Source: Eunapius fragilis
Taxonomy: Eukaryota > Porifera > Demospongiae > Spongillida > Spongillidae
Reading direction: 5' to 3'
DNA length: 64,000 nt
Assembly: GCA_963681505.1 (NCBI GenBank)
Contig: OY811976.1
Coordinates: 7,403,824 to 7,467,823, forward strand
The notes below the pieces were generated by a model that did not search any database, was not told the DNA's origin, and saw only the letters and a program-made list of their open reading frames with translations. This document shows positions 33,348-44,731 of the stretch, one piece after another (the first letter of the stretch is position 1; each line of letters begins with the position of its first letter). Made by a program: the position numbers and the translations under genes.

Positions 33348-34304
33348 TCATTTCCTTTCTGCTTAGCACCAGAGGAATGTGAGCAATAGATTAGATTTCC
33401 AAATGAGATATGCTGGTGGGGTCTAATGATATATGTGATGCTGCAGGGAATGTTCCTGTTGAATAAAGCTGTTTGTTCAGATGACTAATGAGATCTGAAG
33501 CTCAATAAACTGTTCCCAGTGTTCAAATAGCTTGCAATGAATCAAAATGTTTTACCAAAACATAATGAAACATAAGAACAACACAGAAAGCAAGAGTCAC
33601 AATTTAAACTTGCATGCATAAATAAACAGTCCATTTTTTTTTACATGGAATACATTCATGAATGGAGGTGGGGTGTTTCTCACCAAAACATTGTCCTCCT
33701 GACAGGAGAAGCAAAAATGTTGGTTGCTTATAAGCATTCAGTCACAAATAGGTACATGTACCATGAGCACTCCGGCCATCTAATTTCCTCACTGATGTAC
33801 ATTTTCTTGGATGAATACTCTTGTTCCAAAGGAGTGGTAGCTTTACCAGAGCAGCATTCTCTAAGTTTCCAATACTACCCAGTAGAGTTGAGGAGAAGAG
33901 GCTTGTGGGTTGAGTGGAGGGGATTTGTGAGGTTCATAGGAGTAGGCTTGTGGGGTTGAGGGGGAGGAGGTTTCTGGGGTTGCAAGGGAGTGGTTTCAAG
34001 AGCCAGCATAATTCATAATAATATAACATCATTAGATTTATGGGATTTGACATCATGGATCCCATTATTCTAGAACAGCAGAACTGACACTCCTGATGGT
34101 ATAAATGAAGCGGAGAGTGTAAGATGTAAATAGAGGGGTTCCATGGGAAGTGAGGGAGATGTGAAGACTTGCAGGTATTAACTGCTACAAGCAGAGCCAA
34201 TTGCATCAAGATGCTTAACCAGTTATAAAACCTTTGATAGTGGGATGGACAATGATAAATATGTATGCTAAGGGCTATGTTCCTTAAAATACCAAGAGGG
34301 AGGT

Positions 34305-34335
<31 letters not shown>

Positions 34336-35106
34336 GGGTTGTGGCAACAATATGGCAGTGGTGACAAATACATCACTATGGCGTTCTCTGAATGGTAAGG
34401 TACATGTGAGGAGCATGCCGGGAAAGTTTTTTTGTGAGTTATAAAAGAAATTCTCTGAAAGTACCTGAGCTAAGGAAGATCAGAATGTTTGGGGAACAAA
34501 ATGCCAAGTTAGGCGGGTAAGCTGTCATGCCTCCTGTAAAGAGAGATTGTTCTGGTTTTGGTTATTTTTTTAAAGAAAGGAGCAGAAGTAAACAACTAGA
34601 TAGCTGTACCTTTGCACTGTTGTGAGTGGGAAGAAGATCTTGAATTTGCAACCCGCTGATATCAAGATGTACAAGAATATTGGTAGCCAAATGTTATGGC
34701 AAGCACCAGACCCGTGCATGAACCATCGTAAAGCATTGCCATGTGTTGAGCAAGCATCCAGCAAATGCTTCAAAACATATGAAAGTATACTGCAATAATG
34801 ATTGAGCCCCACCCCCAGGAGCTCAGCCCACATGTACTGTGGTGAATATTCCTACCCTCATGCACACTACCATAATGGCAACAATAATTAATAATAATTA
34901 ATGGAGGCTAAACCTTAAGGTTTAAATGATACATCTGGTGAAGCCCACTTTTAAAATCATTGTACTGTACTAACAGTCTCTAAGGAGCCAAGCTTCTCTA
35001 CTATATACTTGTCTTACGGAAATATATATAATGATCCCATAAACTGCAAATTAATTCCTAACCCTGTTGACCACTCATTTCTACATGCAGTCTTGATTAT
35101 TTCATA
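33348..35106. other. TRIM copy 2 downstream region
   Basis: Shared with unit 4 (33360-34030 against 63300-64000). On the minus strand a Pro-rich frame (ETTPLQPQKPPPPQPHKPTP, 33800-34005) arises from a G-rich repeat and is open in units 2 and 4 only. A plus-strand patch, MAVVTNTSLWRSLN before GTAAGG near 34345-34396, could be an exon start. A G-run lies at 34319-34338. Nothing is firmly assigned. Confidence 0.35.
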
Positions 35107-36082
35107 CCATGACATGGTCTTGTACCCAGCTCTACCATGACATGGTCTTGTACCCAGATCTACCATGACATGGTCTTGTACCCAGCTCTACCATGACGTG
35201 GTCTTGTACTCAGCTCTACCATGACATGGTCTCCTACCCAGCTCTACCATGACATGGTCTCGTACCCAGCTCTACCATGACATGGTCTCCTACCCAGCTC
35301 TACCATGACGTGGTCTTGTACCCAGCTCTACCATGACATGGTCTTGTACCCAGCTCTACCATGACATGGTCTTGTACCCAGCTCTACCATGACATGGTCT
35401 TGTACCCAGCTCTACCATGACATGGTCTTGTACCCAGCTCTACTATGACATGGTCTTGTACTCAGCTCTACCATGACATGGTCTTGTACCCAGCTCTACC
35501 ATGACATGGTCTTGTACCCAGCTCTACCATGACATGGTCTTGTACCCAGCTCTACCATGACATGGTCTTGTACCCAGTTCTACCATGACATGGTCTTGTA
35601 CCCAGTTCTACCATGACATGGTCTTGTACCCAGTTCTACCATGACATGGTCTTGTACCCAGCTCTACCATGACATGGTCTTGTACCCAGTTCTACCATGA
35701 CATGGTCTTGTACCCAGTTCTACCATGACATGGTCTTGTACCCAGCTCTACCATGACATGGTCTCCTACCCAGCTCTACCATGACATGGTCTTGTACCCA
35801 GCTCTACCATGACGTGGTCTTGTACCCAGCTCTACCATGACATGGTCTTGTACCCAGCTCTACCATGACATGGTCTTGTACCCAGTTCTACCATGACATG
35901 GTCTTGTACCCAGTTCTACCATGACATGGTCTTGTACCCAGTTCTACCATGACATGGTCTTGTACCCAGCTCTACCATGACATGGTCTTGTACCCAGCTT
36001 TACCATGACATGGTCTTGTACCCAGCTCTACCATGACATGGTCTTGTACCCAGCTCTACCATGACATGGTCTTGTACCCAGC
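35107..36082 (+). repeat. 28-bp minisatellite, about 35 copies (unit 3)
   Basis: Same unit as at 16293, here expanded. Variants are mostly single changes: CATG to CGTG, TTGTACCC to TCCTACCC, AGCTCT to AGTTCT. Runs of like variants suggest local duplication. Confidence 0.95.
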
Positions 36083-36289
36083 TGAGAACCAAACTAAACT
36101 TACTAAAGCAGTGGGCAATCAAGCAAACAGTTTAAGTCAGCGCGGTCCATACAACGGTGCGCAATTTTTAAAACGAGAGTTGTATTCAGTCAAGTATTAC
36201 TATTAGTTAGGCTAGCCCACCTTCTGGATATGTTCTGATCAGATAGTACTGTCTGATCGGAACGATGACCACCTGTCTGGCTACTACAC
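36083..36289. other. Segment between the two minisatellite blocks
   Basis: About 200 bp of unique DNA interrupts the 28-bp array. It includes TCTGATCAGATAGTACTGTCTGATCGGAA, which can fold as an imperfect hairpin. It may be a small insertion into the array. Confidence 0.45.
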
Positions 36290-36678
36290 TACCATGACAT
36301 GGTCTTGTGCCCAGCTCTACCATGACATGGTCTTGTACCCAGCTCTACCATGACATGGTCTTGTACCCAGCTCTACCATGACATGGTCTTGTACCCAGCT
36401 CTAACATGACATGGTCTTGTACTCAGCTATACCATGACATGGTCTTGTACCTAGCTCTACCATGACATGGTCTTGTACCCAGCTCTACCATGACATGGTC
36501 TTGTACTCAGCTCTACCATGACATGGTCTTGTACCCAGCTCTACCATGACATGGTCTTGTACCCAGCTCTACTATGACGTGGTCTTGTACCCAGCTCTAC
36601 CATGACATGGTCTTGTACCCAGCTCTACTATGACGTGGTCTTGTACCCAGCTCTACCATGACATGGTCTCCTACCCAG
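36290..36678 (+). repeat. 28-bp minisatellite, about 14 copies (unit 3, second block)
   Basis: Continuation of the same array with variants such as TACTATGACGTGG repeated every second unit near 36570-36650, a small higher-order pattern. Confidence 0.93.
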
Positions 36679-36931
36679 CTGTAGACATGGCCAATTAAGT
36701 CAATAGAAGTGTTCCAGGGGGAGTGAGGGTCTTGCTGTAGACATGGCCAGCAAATTGGAAGAAGTTAATAGAGGTGTTCAATTGGAAGTTAGGGAGATGT
36801 GAAGATTTCACACAAGGCCAATTGCATCAAAAGGATGTTTAACCAAATCGTTAGCGTTGTTTGATTTTTTTATTTTTTAATAACATGAATCTCACGGAAA
36901 CGAAAAAAGACGAATTGAATCAGCAGTTTCC

Positions 36932-39221
36932 ATGGCCAGGGCCGGTCTATTTGGAAAGGCTAGCCGTCTACTTCTCTTGTCTGGACTAGCTCCCAATACA
37001 GATACCACATGGCAGTTATTATTATCCAAGCACCCCAGTTGCCCACCTCCTGTAGCTCCATTGATACCATCCACTCCTGCCACGATTGGTCCGGATTTCA
37101 ATATGCTTGCCATTTTACATTCCTTTCCTAAGGATACTGCAGCAGGTCCTTCAGGCTGAAGGATCCAACACCTGCTAGATGCTGCCACTATCCCTTTGCC
37201 CACATCCATTTGCAGTGCGCTTCGGGATGTTGTCAACCTCCTGGCATCAGGTAACGTACCCTCTCAAGTGTCCACCTACCTGGCTGGGGGCTCCCTGACT
37301 GCACTAAATAAGGTGAAGCCGGGTTGTCCACAAGGACAAGGCATCTGAGCTTTTCCACCCACTTCAGTTTGGAGTAGCATGTACTGCAGGATCAGAGAAG
37401 ATCATCCATGGCCTGAGGAAGTGCATTGAGGACCACTGGGATGATGAGGATTTCGTGGTGCTCAAGGTAGACATGAGGAACGCCTTCAACTTGGTCTCAA
37501 GGCAAGCCATCCTGGATGAATGCGCTTCTCTCTTCCCTGAACTCCTACCTTGGGTATTATGGTGCTATGGTACACATTCAGCACTATGGCATCCGATGGG
37601 CCGTGTGTCTTCAGAATCAGGGGTTCAGCAGGGGGACCCACTAGGCCCTTTACTTTTTGCTCTCGTGCTCAAAAAAATCATTTCCGCAGTCGATGTGGAT
37701 GTTGAATTCATTGTGATGCTTTTCAATGCATGGTTCCTGGATGATGGGGTGCTGGCTGGCCCTAAATCTGCAGTACTTAGAGCGATGCACTTGATTGAAG
37801 AATTGGGTCCTCCTTTTGGTATTTTTATCAACTTTGCCAAATGTGAGCTGTATAGTCGTAATGAGCTAAGCAGCACCTTCCCGGTGATGATAAAGAGTTC
37901 TCAGGTGCCACATTTGGAGATACTTGGGGCCCCCATAGGTGACTTCTTGTTTTGCTCAAAGTTCATTGCTTCTAGGCGCAAGATTGCCTCAAAGCTGCTC
38001 TCTAAATTGGAAGAGATTGCCAGTATTGATCCTCAGGTAGCTCTTATCCTCGTGCGTTTGGGTGGTGGCTTCTGCAAAATGGTGCATGTGGCTCGAACAG
38101 CACCCCCTCACCTTGCCTTTAGCTCCCTGGAGTCCTTTGACAGTGATGTCAGGATGTGTTTTTCAAACTGTTAAGCCACGGACATTTCTGATGTAGCCTG
38201 GAAACAGGCTCAACTTGGCTTGAGCTATGGTGGCCTTGGTCTGCGCTCAATTTCACACCATTCCTGTGCGGCATACATTGCATCACTGAGCTTTTCTGGC
38301 CTGGGGAGTGCTGACAACCCTCACCTGATGCGGTCAATTGTCAAGTACAATGGTTTGGTCTCACCTCCAGATGGCATCTCTGTGGAGTCTATTTTAACTT
38401 CCCCGATCCCACAGAGAATCTTGTCTCAGAGGCTGGATGACCACTCTTTTGGGCATGTAATTGCAGCTGCAACTGACGCAGACAAAGCATGTCTTCTTTC
38501 TACATCTGCACCCCATGCAGCCTCTTGGCTCTCAGTTGTGCCTTCTATAGGTCTTGGGCTACATTTAGATCCCAATGAGCTTCAGATAGCAGTGAAGTGG
38601 TGGTTGGGCTTGGACACTTCCAGAGGCTCTTCATGTGGTCTCTGCCCTGATGTGGCATTGGACCCTCTGGGCCATCATGCGGCTACCTGCCGGCGTGGTG
38701 GTGATGTAGTTATATGTCACAATAGGTTGCGTGATGTCTTTCTGAGCTTTTGCCACCAAGCCCACATTGCAGCAAGGTTAGAAGCTGGAAGTGGCCTCAC
38801 TCCAGGACTGGATCGCGCTCGCCCAGCTGATGTGCTAGTGAGGGACTGGGCTCAAGGCAAGCCGGCGGCCTTTGACATCACGGTCACATCTCCTCTTACC
38901 CCTGCTATTTTGGCTGAGGCAAGTAGGAGGGTGGGTGCTGCTGCTGAAGCTGCAGAAAACAGAAAGCACACAGCCAATGACACTAAATGTGCTGAACTAG
39001 GCTGGAGGTGTGTGCCTCTAGCAGTAGAAACTTACTGCAATTGGGGTGAGGAAGCAAGAGGAACCTTTGCTCTACTGGCCACACGCTTGGCCTTTGGCTC
39101 TTCCTCATTTCGTAAAGCCAGGGTGATCAGTGACATGTTTGGAAGGTTGAATATCACCCTGGTGAGAGCCATAGCAAGGGCCACACTGGCTAGGACTGTG
39201 ATCCCTTCTGACTTTAATTAA
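36932..39221 (+). pseudogene. LINE copy D: near-complete RT and endonuclease ORF, broken
   Basis: The longest LINE copy. An N-terminal part (MARAGLFGKASRLLLLSGLA) has a stop at 37157 and at least one frameshift before the RT. RT motifs are KVDMRNAFN (about 37467), GVQQGDPLGPLLFA (about 37620) and WFLDDGVLAG (about 37732), with LDD instead of ADD. A TAA stop at 38172 interrupts the thumb, after which 333 codons are open. These include CGLCPDVALDPLGHHAATC (zinc-knuckle-like), NRLRDVF, RPADVLV and AFDITVTSPL (nuclease core). It ends in a stop followed by (TAA)n, into which the next copy is fused. R2/NeSL/HERO-like by motif; the 5' end is not determined. Confidence 0.82.
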
Positions 39222-39240
39222 ATAATAATAATATGTTGGT

Positions 39241-41201
39241 GTGCTGTATGGTTCTGGTGAGACTTCGAGAAGACTGACAGGGAAGTGTCTTTGCATCCTT
39301 TCTAGAGCCAAAGCCTCTGAGTTTTTTGATCCTTTTCAGTTGGGTGTGGCTTACCCAGCAGGGGCTGAAAAGCTGGTGCATGGTTTTCGTCGCTGCATTT
39401 CAGAACACTGGGGGGATAGGGAGTTTGTTGCTTGTAAAGTGGATCTAAAGAATGCCTTTAATGAAGTATCGCGGCAGCTAGGCCCTGCTAGAAGAGTGTG
39501 CGACTCACTTCCCGGAACTGTTTCGGTGGGTTTACTGGTGCTATGGACAACATCCCACATTGTGGCACCCAATGGGCACACTTGGGTCAGAACAAGGTGT
39601 CCATCAGGGAGATCCTTTGGGCCCTCTCCTGTTTTCTCTGGTTCTACAAAAGCTGGTTCGGGCTAGTGTGGTGGACAAGGAGTGTTCCAATCTCTTATTC
39701 AATAGATGGTACCTGGATGATGGTACCATTGCAGGTTCTACAGACGCTGTTAAGCGGGCTATCCAACTCATTCAACAGATGGGTCCCCCCATGGGGCTTA
39801 GGATCAATGCTACCAAATGTGAGCTTATTTCTCAAGGCTCTTTGGAAGGCTTTCCAGTGGACATGAAGAGGCAGCATGATCCGAATGTAGAGATTTTAGG
39901 GGCTCCTATTGGGGATGTGATATTTTGTGCCAAATTTCTGGCTCAAAAGCGGGCCAAGGCAGTGAGGTTGCTATCCCAGGTGGCGGAGGTGGGTTCAATA
40001 GACCCTCAAATTGCACTACTCATCTTACGGCAGTGTGCATCATTTTGTAAATTGGTCCATGTAGCACGCTCCACTCCTCCTTCTTAGGTGTCAGAAGGAC
40101 TAGCATTATTTGATGGGGAGGTTCGACGTCACTTCTCGGATTGTGTAGGAATTGATGCATTGGATGCAGATTGGCAGCAAGTGCAGTTGAGCCTTAGTAG
40201 GGGTGGTCTAGGCCTCCGTAGGTTGGAGCTGCATTGTTCAGCGGCTTACTTGGCATCTGTGATCAAAACCAGTAATTCAGATCCCCTGGATGAGTTTTTT
40301 AGGCAAGCAATCAGCATTTACAATAGTTTGGTTCCTCAGGCAAGTTCTTTCAGATAATTCGTTTTTAGAGTCAGGGTCGAGGCAAAAAAAGTTATCTGCT
40401 GGAATTGAAAACCATCAGTTTGATCAGTTGTGTGCGACCTCAACTCCAGCCAACCGTGCCCACTTGTTGTCAGCGTCATCTCGCCAGGCTTCCTCTTGGC
40501 TTGCAGTGATTCCATCCAGGGGACTCAATCTCTGCATGGAGCCGGAAGAGTTCCAGGTGGCATTGAAATGGTGGCTTGGGATGGACACTTCACCACAGCA
40601 ACATTGTCCCCACTGCCACGACCATCAGCTAGACCCTCTTGGGCATCATGCAGTAACCTGCAAAGGGGGAGGGGATGCAGTGATACGGCATAATGCCCTG
40701 AGGGATGTATTTGCGCAATTCTGCCATAGGGCTCGTCTGGGTGGTCAATTGGAGATAGGGTATGGATCGGGAGGGGATGTTTCTAATAGCCGGCCAGCAG
40801 ACTTTCTGGTCCCCAACTGGACACTGGGCAAGCCAGCTGCGTTTGACCTAACTGTAGTCTCACCGCTGAACTCCAATACATTGATTGAAGCGGGAGCTAC
40901 AAGTGGGTCAGCAGCTGGTAAGGCCGAAGTGCGCAAGCACAATGCCAATGACCCTAAGTGCAGGGAGCTGGGGTGGGTCTGCATTCCCTTAGCGGTCGAG
41001 TCATATGGGTGCTTCGGGGAAGAAGCACATAGTTCGTTTTCTCGCCTTGCAGCCCGCCTGGCTTTGCAGTTACAGTGCAGCAAGTCCAAAGCCACAACGA
41101 CCATATACCAGAGACTTAGCCTGACCTTGGTCCGTTGCAATGCAAGAGCCATGCTATCCCGTGCAAGGCTGTTGCAGTCAGTAGACGCGGGGGTTAATTG
41201 A
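39241..41201 (+). pseudogene. LINE copy E: RT and endonuclease, several frameshifts
   Basis: Begins within the protein (LSRAKASEFFDPFQLG). RT motifs KVDLKNAFN, GVHQGDPLGPLLFS and WYLDDGTIAG are present. Frame breaks occur at about 39475, at the TAG at 40085 and at about 40340. The C-terminal part has CPHCHDHQLDPLGHHAVTC, RHNALRDVF, RPADFLV and AFDLTVVSPL. It lies directly behind the (TAA)n tail of copy D in the same orientation. Its own 3' side ends in a long ATT-rich tract (41330-41400). Confidence 0.82.
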
Positions 41202-41428
41202 GACATGTGGGTTAGGGTGGGTGTTCTTTGGGTGTTGTGGGTCTTTTTGGTGTGCTGTACACTATTTAGGGGTTTTATTTCATTGTACATGTAATCTTGG
41301 TTCTATATGTGATTGTAAGTTTTCATTATTATTATTATTTTTATTTTTTTTATTTTTTTTATAATTATTATTATTTTATTTTTTTAACTTTTGTTAGAAC
41401 ATACAATTATTAAACACATTACACACAC

Positions 41429-41590
41429 AAACGGATCTAGCTCTATGACAGTGGGATAATCCTAGAGAGGATGGCTGTAGCATTGGCACGAACTAGATGG
41501 ACATTAAGCCGGCCATAAATGTCCTTCAGCACAACTGACTTGGACTTGCATGTAGAGGTGGCGAGTCTGGAGGCAATTGATGAAATGTTA
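41429..41590 (-). pseudogene. LINE 3'-end fragment (copy G)
   Basis: The minus strand reads ISSIASRLATSTCKSKS and then YGRLNVHLVRANATAILSR and a stop, the C-terminal end of the LINE protein. It is flanked on both sides by ATT-rich simple repeats. About 100 bp of it is nearly identical to the fragment at 42757-42862. Confidence 0.7.
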
Positions 41591-41894
41591 TTATTTTTAT
41601 TTTTTAATTATTATTTTTATACTATTAAATACAGATGTATCTTATGTATATGTATTATTATTATTTTTTATTTTATTATTATTATTGAAAGTGTAGGTTA
41701 CACTGATATATAAACATATACAAGTAGACTACACACAATGTACACAAAATGCTAACTATTGTTTTTATTATTATTAGTTATTTTTTTATTGGATACATGA
41801 AATACACGAAACAAGACAATATACGAATGGAATAAATGCACATACAGAATTATTATTAATATTGTCACTATTTTATTCTATGAATATACCTACA
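41591..41894. other. AT-rich simple repeats between LINE fragments
   Basis: Mostly ATT/TTA triplet runs and A/T tracts, presumably eroded LINE tails. No gene. Confidence 0.6.
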
Positions 41895-42710
41895 CTAGAG
41901 CTCGACCCAAGATGGCCCTGGCAATAGACCTGACGAGAGACATATTACATGGCTATATATCTCCAACAGAAGGCCTGATTTATGGCTGGTCTGACCAAAG
42001 GCAAGTAGAGATGCGAGACAGTTAAAAACTTCACGTGCCTCCTTCCCCCAATTGCCATACGTCTCCACTGCAAGGGGAATGCACAACCACCCCAAATCCT
42101 GACACTTAGCATCATTGGATGTGTGTTTCCTGGCTTCAGCAACACGACCAGCTGCTCTCTCATAGAAACTGGATATGTTTAGGATGGCAGGGGTAAGGGG
42201 TGAGGTGACGGTGACATCAAAAGCAGCAGGGTGGCTCTGTCCCAACTCTGAACAAGGATGTCTGCTGGGCGAGAGTTGATGTTCTCCCTGCTCAATCCGT
42301 AACCGACCTCTACCTTCACAGAAAGGTGAGCCCGACGACAGAATCCTGCCAGGATGTCTCGCAGGAGGTTGTGATGAGTAACCACGAAACCTCCATGCCT
42401 ACAAGAAACTGCATGATGTCCTAGGGGGTCAAGGACCGTGTCTGGGCAAAAATGGCAACAGGAACCTCCTGCTGTGTTCAGACCAAGCCACCATCTGAGG
42501 GCCATCTGACATTCTGCTGAATCCAAATGCAAGTTCAGACTGGGGAGGGAATAGTAGATATCCAAGAACCTGCAAAGGGGGCTGAAACTGAAAGGAGACG
42601 TGCCTTATTAACTTGGGAGGAGGATAGTAAGGATTGAAAAGCGAGCCCATCTACCTTCTTAGACAAGCTACTTTGAGATGGAGGAGAAGCAAGTATCGCC
42701 TCAATTGTGA
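41895..42710 (-). pseudogene. LINE copy F: endonuclease half, frameshifted
   Basis: The minus strand begins SIEAILASPPSQSSLSKKVD, shifts frame near 42570 and 42240, and includes CCHFCPDTVLDPLGHHAVSC, RHGG, RPADILV and AFDVTVTSPL before the C-terminus. 5'-truncated within the linker. Same family as copies D and I, opposite in strand to D and E. Confidence 0.75.
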
Positions 42711-42756
42711 CTATTATTTTTTATTATTGAAACAGAGAATGATTTATTAACATTAC

Positions 42757-42862
42757 ATAACACATTACACACACAAACGGATCTAGCTCTATGACAGTGG
42801 GATAATTCTAGAAAGGATGGCTGTAGCATTGGCATGAACTAGATGGACATTAAGCCGGCCAT
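42757..42862 (-). pseudogene. LINE 3'-end fragment (copy H)
   Basis: Nearly identical to the end of fragment G, so the two come from the same subfamily or from a local duplication. It is bounded by an ATT-rich tract (42863-42890) on its upstream side. Only about 30 codons of the protein end remain. Confidence 0.65.
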
Positions 42863-43050
42863 ATTATTATTATTATTTTTATTTTTTAAAATTAAGAATG
42901 ATATACAGTAACAGATATATGATACAGTATGCACAAAACAAAATCCACCTACAGCATCAACATGCACAGTTTATAGGGAGCGGGATAGGATGGCTCGAGA
43001 ATTTGCTCTCACAAGGGCTAAACTTAGTCTACCAAATAGTTCGTTACACA

Positions 43051-44566
43051 CTAACGACTTGGGGTGGTGGACAAACGTGTGGCAAGTCTTGATAGTGCCT
43101 GAATAGCCTCAGTACCCCAACATCCATATGTCTCCACTACAAGAGGAATACAAACCCAGCCTAGTTCACTGCACCTTCCATCGTTAACCCTGTGCTTGCG
43201 GATCTGGGCAGCCATAGCAGCCAAACCTGCTGTCACACTTGCTTCTTGAAAAACATGTGCATTTAGCGTTGATGTGACAGACAGGTCAAATGCTGCTGAC
43301 TTACCCAGGGCCCAGTTTGGAACCAGAACATCAGCTGGACGAGTATGTTCTCTAGACCACCCTCCCATCTCTAGCTGTGGAGCAAGACAGGCATGGTGAC
43401 AGAAATCGTTAAAGATGTCTCTCAACTTGTTATGACGGGAGACAACATCACCCCCCAACTTGCAACACAGTGCATGATGACCATAAGCATCCAAGGCAGC
43501 GTTGCACTGAGTGCAACTTTGGCCTTGAGCAACTGGTATACCAAGCCACCATTTTATTGCCACCTGGAATTCAGAAGGCTCCAAGTGAAGGCCTATGCTA
43601 GGGGATGGAGTAACTGATAGCCAAGCTGAGGCATGAGGTGATGAAATTGACAACAGACGTGCCCTGTCGATTGGAGTGGAGTTATTAAACAATTTCCTGA
43701 ACTGACAATCCTCTATTTTGTTTGACAGGAACTTCTGGGTGGTGGAGGAACAGCTGTTGTCTACAAAATCTGAAGTAAGTGAGTCAGGAGGATCAACAAG
43801 GTTGTTGTAAAGGTCTACAGAGTGATGCAAGTACCTACAACCTCATAAAATAAGCCTGAATTGACAGCTGAGGCTAAATACGCAGCAGGAGAATGGTAGG
43901 ACACACGTCGCAAGCCTAGACCGCCTCGACTTAAACTTAGTTGCGCCTGCTGCCATGCAGAGTCAGAAGTGTCTACCGCAGTACACTCTGCAAAACACTG
44001 CCGCACCTCATCATCAAATAGACTGAAGGCATCACCAGCTAAAGAAGATGGGATAATTCTAGCCAGATGTATCAGCCTACAAAACCCTCCACATTGACGA
44101 AGTAGAAGCGTTGCAAGATGAGGATCTGAAGAACCTACCTGGGCCAATTGCAACTTGGAGGCATCTGTACGCTTTTGAGCAATATACTTGGCACAGAACA
44201 AAAAATCTCCTATTGGGGCCCCTAGTATATCGAAATGAGGCACGTTGGATTTTTTCATTTCATTTGGGAATCTACTGAGATCATTGACACTGAATAATTC
44301 ACATTTAGACAGGTTGATATGAAGGCCAAGAGGAGGTCCCAAGTCTGTTATGATGGAAAGCACACGTAAAACAGCAGAGATGGGACCGGCCACATAACCA
44401 TCATCTATGTACCACCGATGAAACAACAGGGAGGCACACTCACTGTCAGTACCAATGGCACAAACTACTTGATGTAAAACCAGACAAAAAAGCAGAGGGC
44501 CTAAGGGATCTCCCTGCTGGACACCTGATTCTGATGTAATGGAACCAAGAGTGTGCCACAGTATAG
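43051..44566 (-). pseudogene. LINE copy I: RT palm to C-terminus, one frameshift
   Basis: The minus strand starts at GVQQGDPLGPLLFCLVLHQV and continues through WYIDDGYVAG (IDD variant). It is open to about 43820, where the frame shifts, then open again to the end. The C-terminal part shows CTQCNAALDAYGHHALCC, RHNKLRDIF, RPADVLV and AFDLSVTSTL. It is the left-pointing outer member of the nest. Its 5' truncation point at about 44566 abuts the resumed host unit (AACGAATGCGAATAATA). Confidence 0.8.
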
Positions 44567-44640
44567 GTTATTAAATAAAATAAACGAATGCGAATAATAA
44601 AATACCTGCTACCATTATGCTCATAAATAGAACAGTTACG

Positions 44641-44731
44641 ATGGAGAGAGCGAGAGGAAAGAAGGTCGCAGCAACACAACAAAAGATTTGGAGGGCTGAA
44701 AAAGCGATATGTGAAGAAGGAAATACAGCGG
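44641..44731 (+). CDS. Candidate first coding exon of companion gene, unit 3
   Basis: 91 nt from ATG to a GTGAGT donor, with the same frame as in unit 2 but substitutions (MERARGKKVAATQQKIWRAE and then KAICEEGNTAG). The LINE nest lies only about 65 bp upstream, so any promoter here has been displaced. Confidence 0.42.

Larger units (their letters stand above)
25170..35106 (+). repeat. Tandem array unit 2 (B type)
   Basis: Homologous to unit 1 but sharing several private features with unit 4. These are the G-rich inverted-repeat element at the same position, loss of the internal exon seen in units 1 and 3, a long matching upstream block (28440-29830 against 59210-60560), and closely related TRIM genes. 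Confidence 0.8.

Noticed and set aside
35107..36678. CRISPR-like look of a 28-bp repeat array
   Set aside because: Units are directly adjacent with no unique spacers, and the setting is an animal-type genome. It is a minisatellite.
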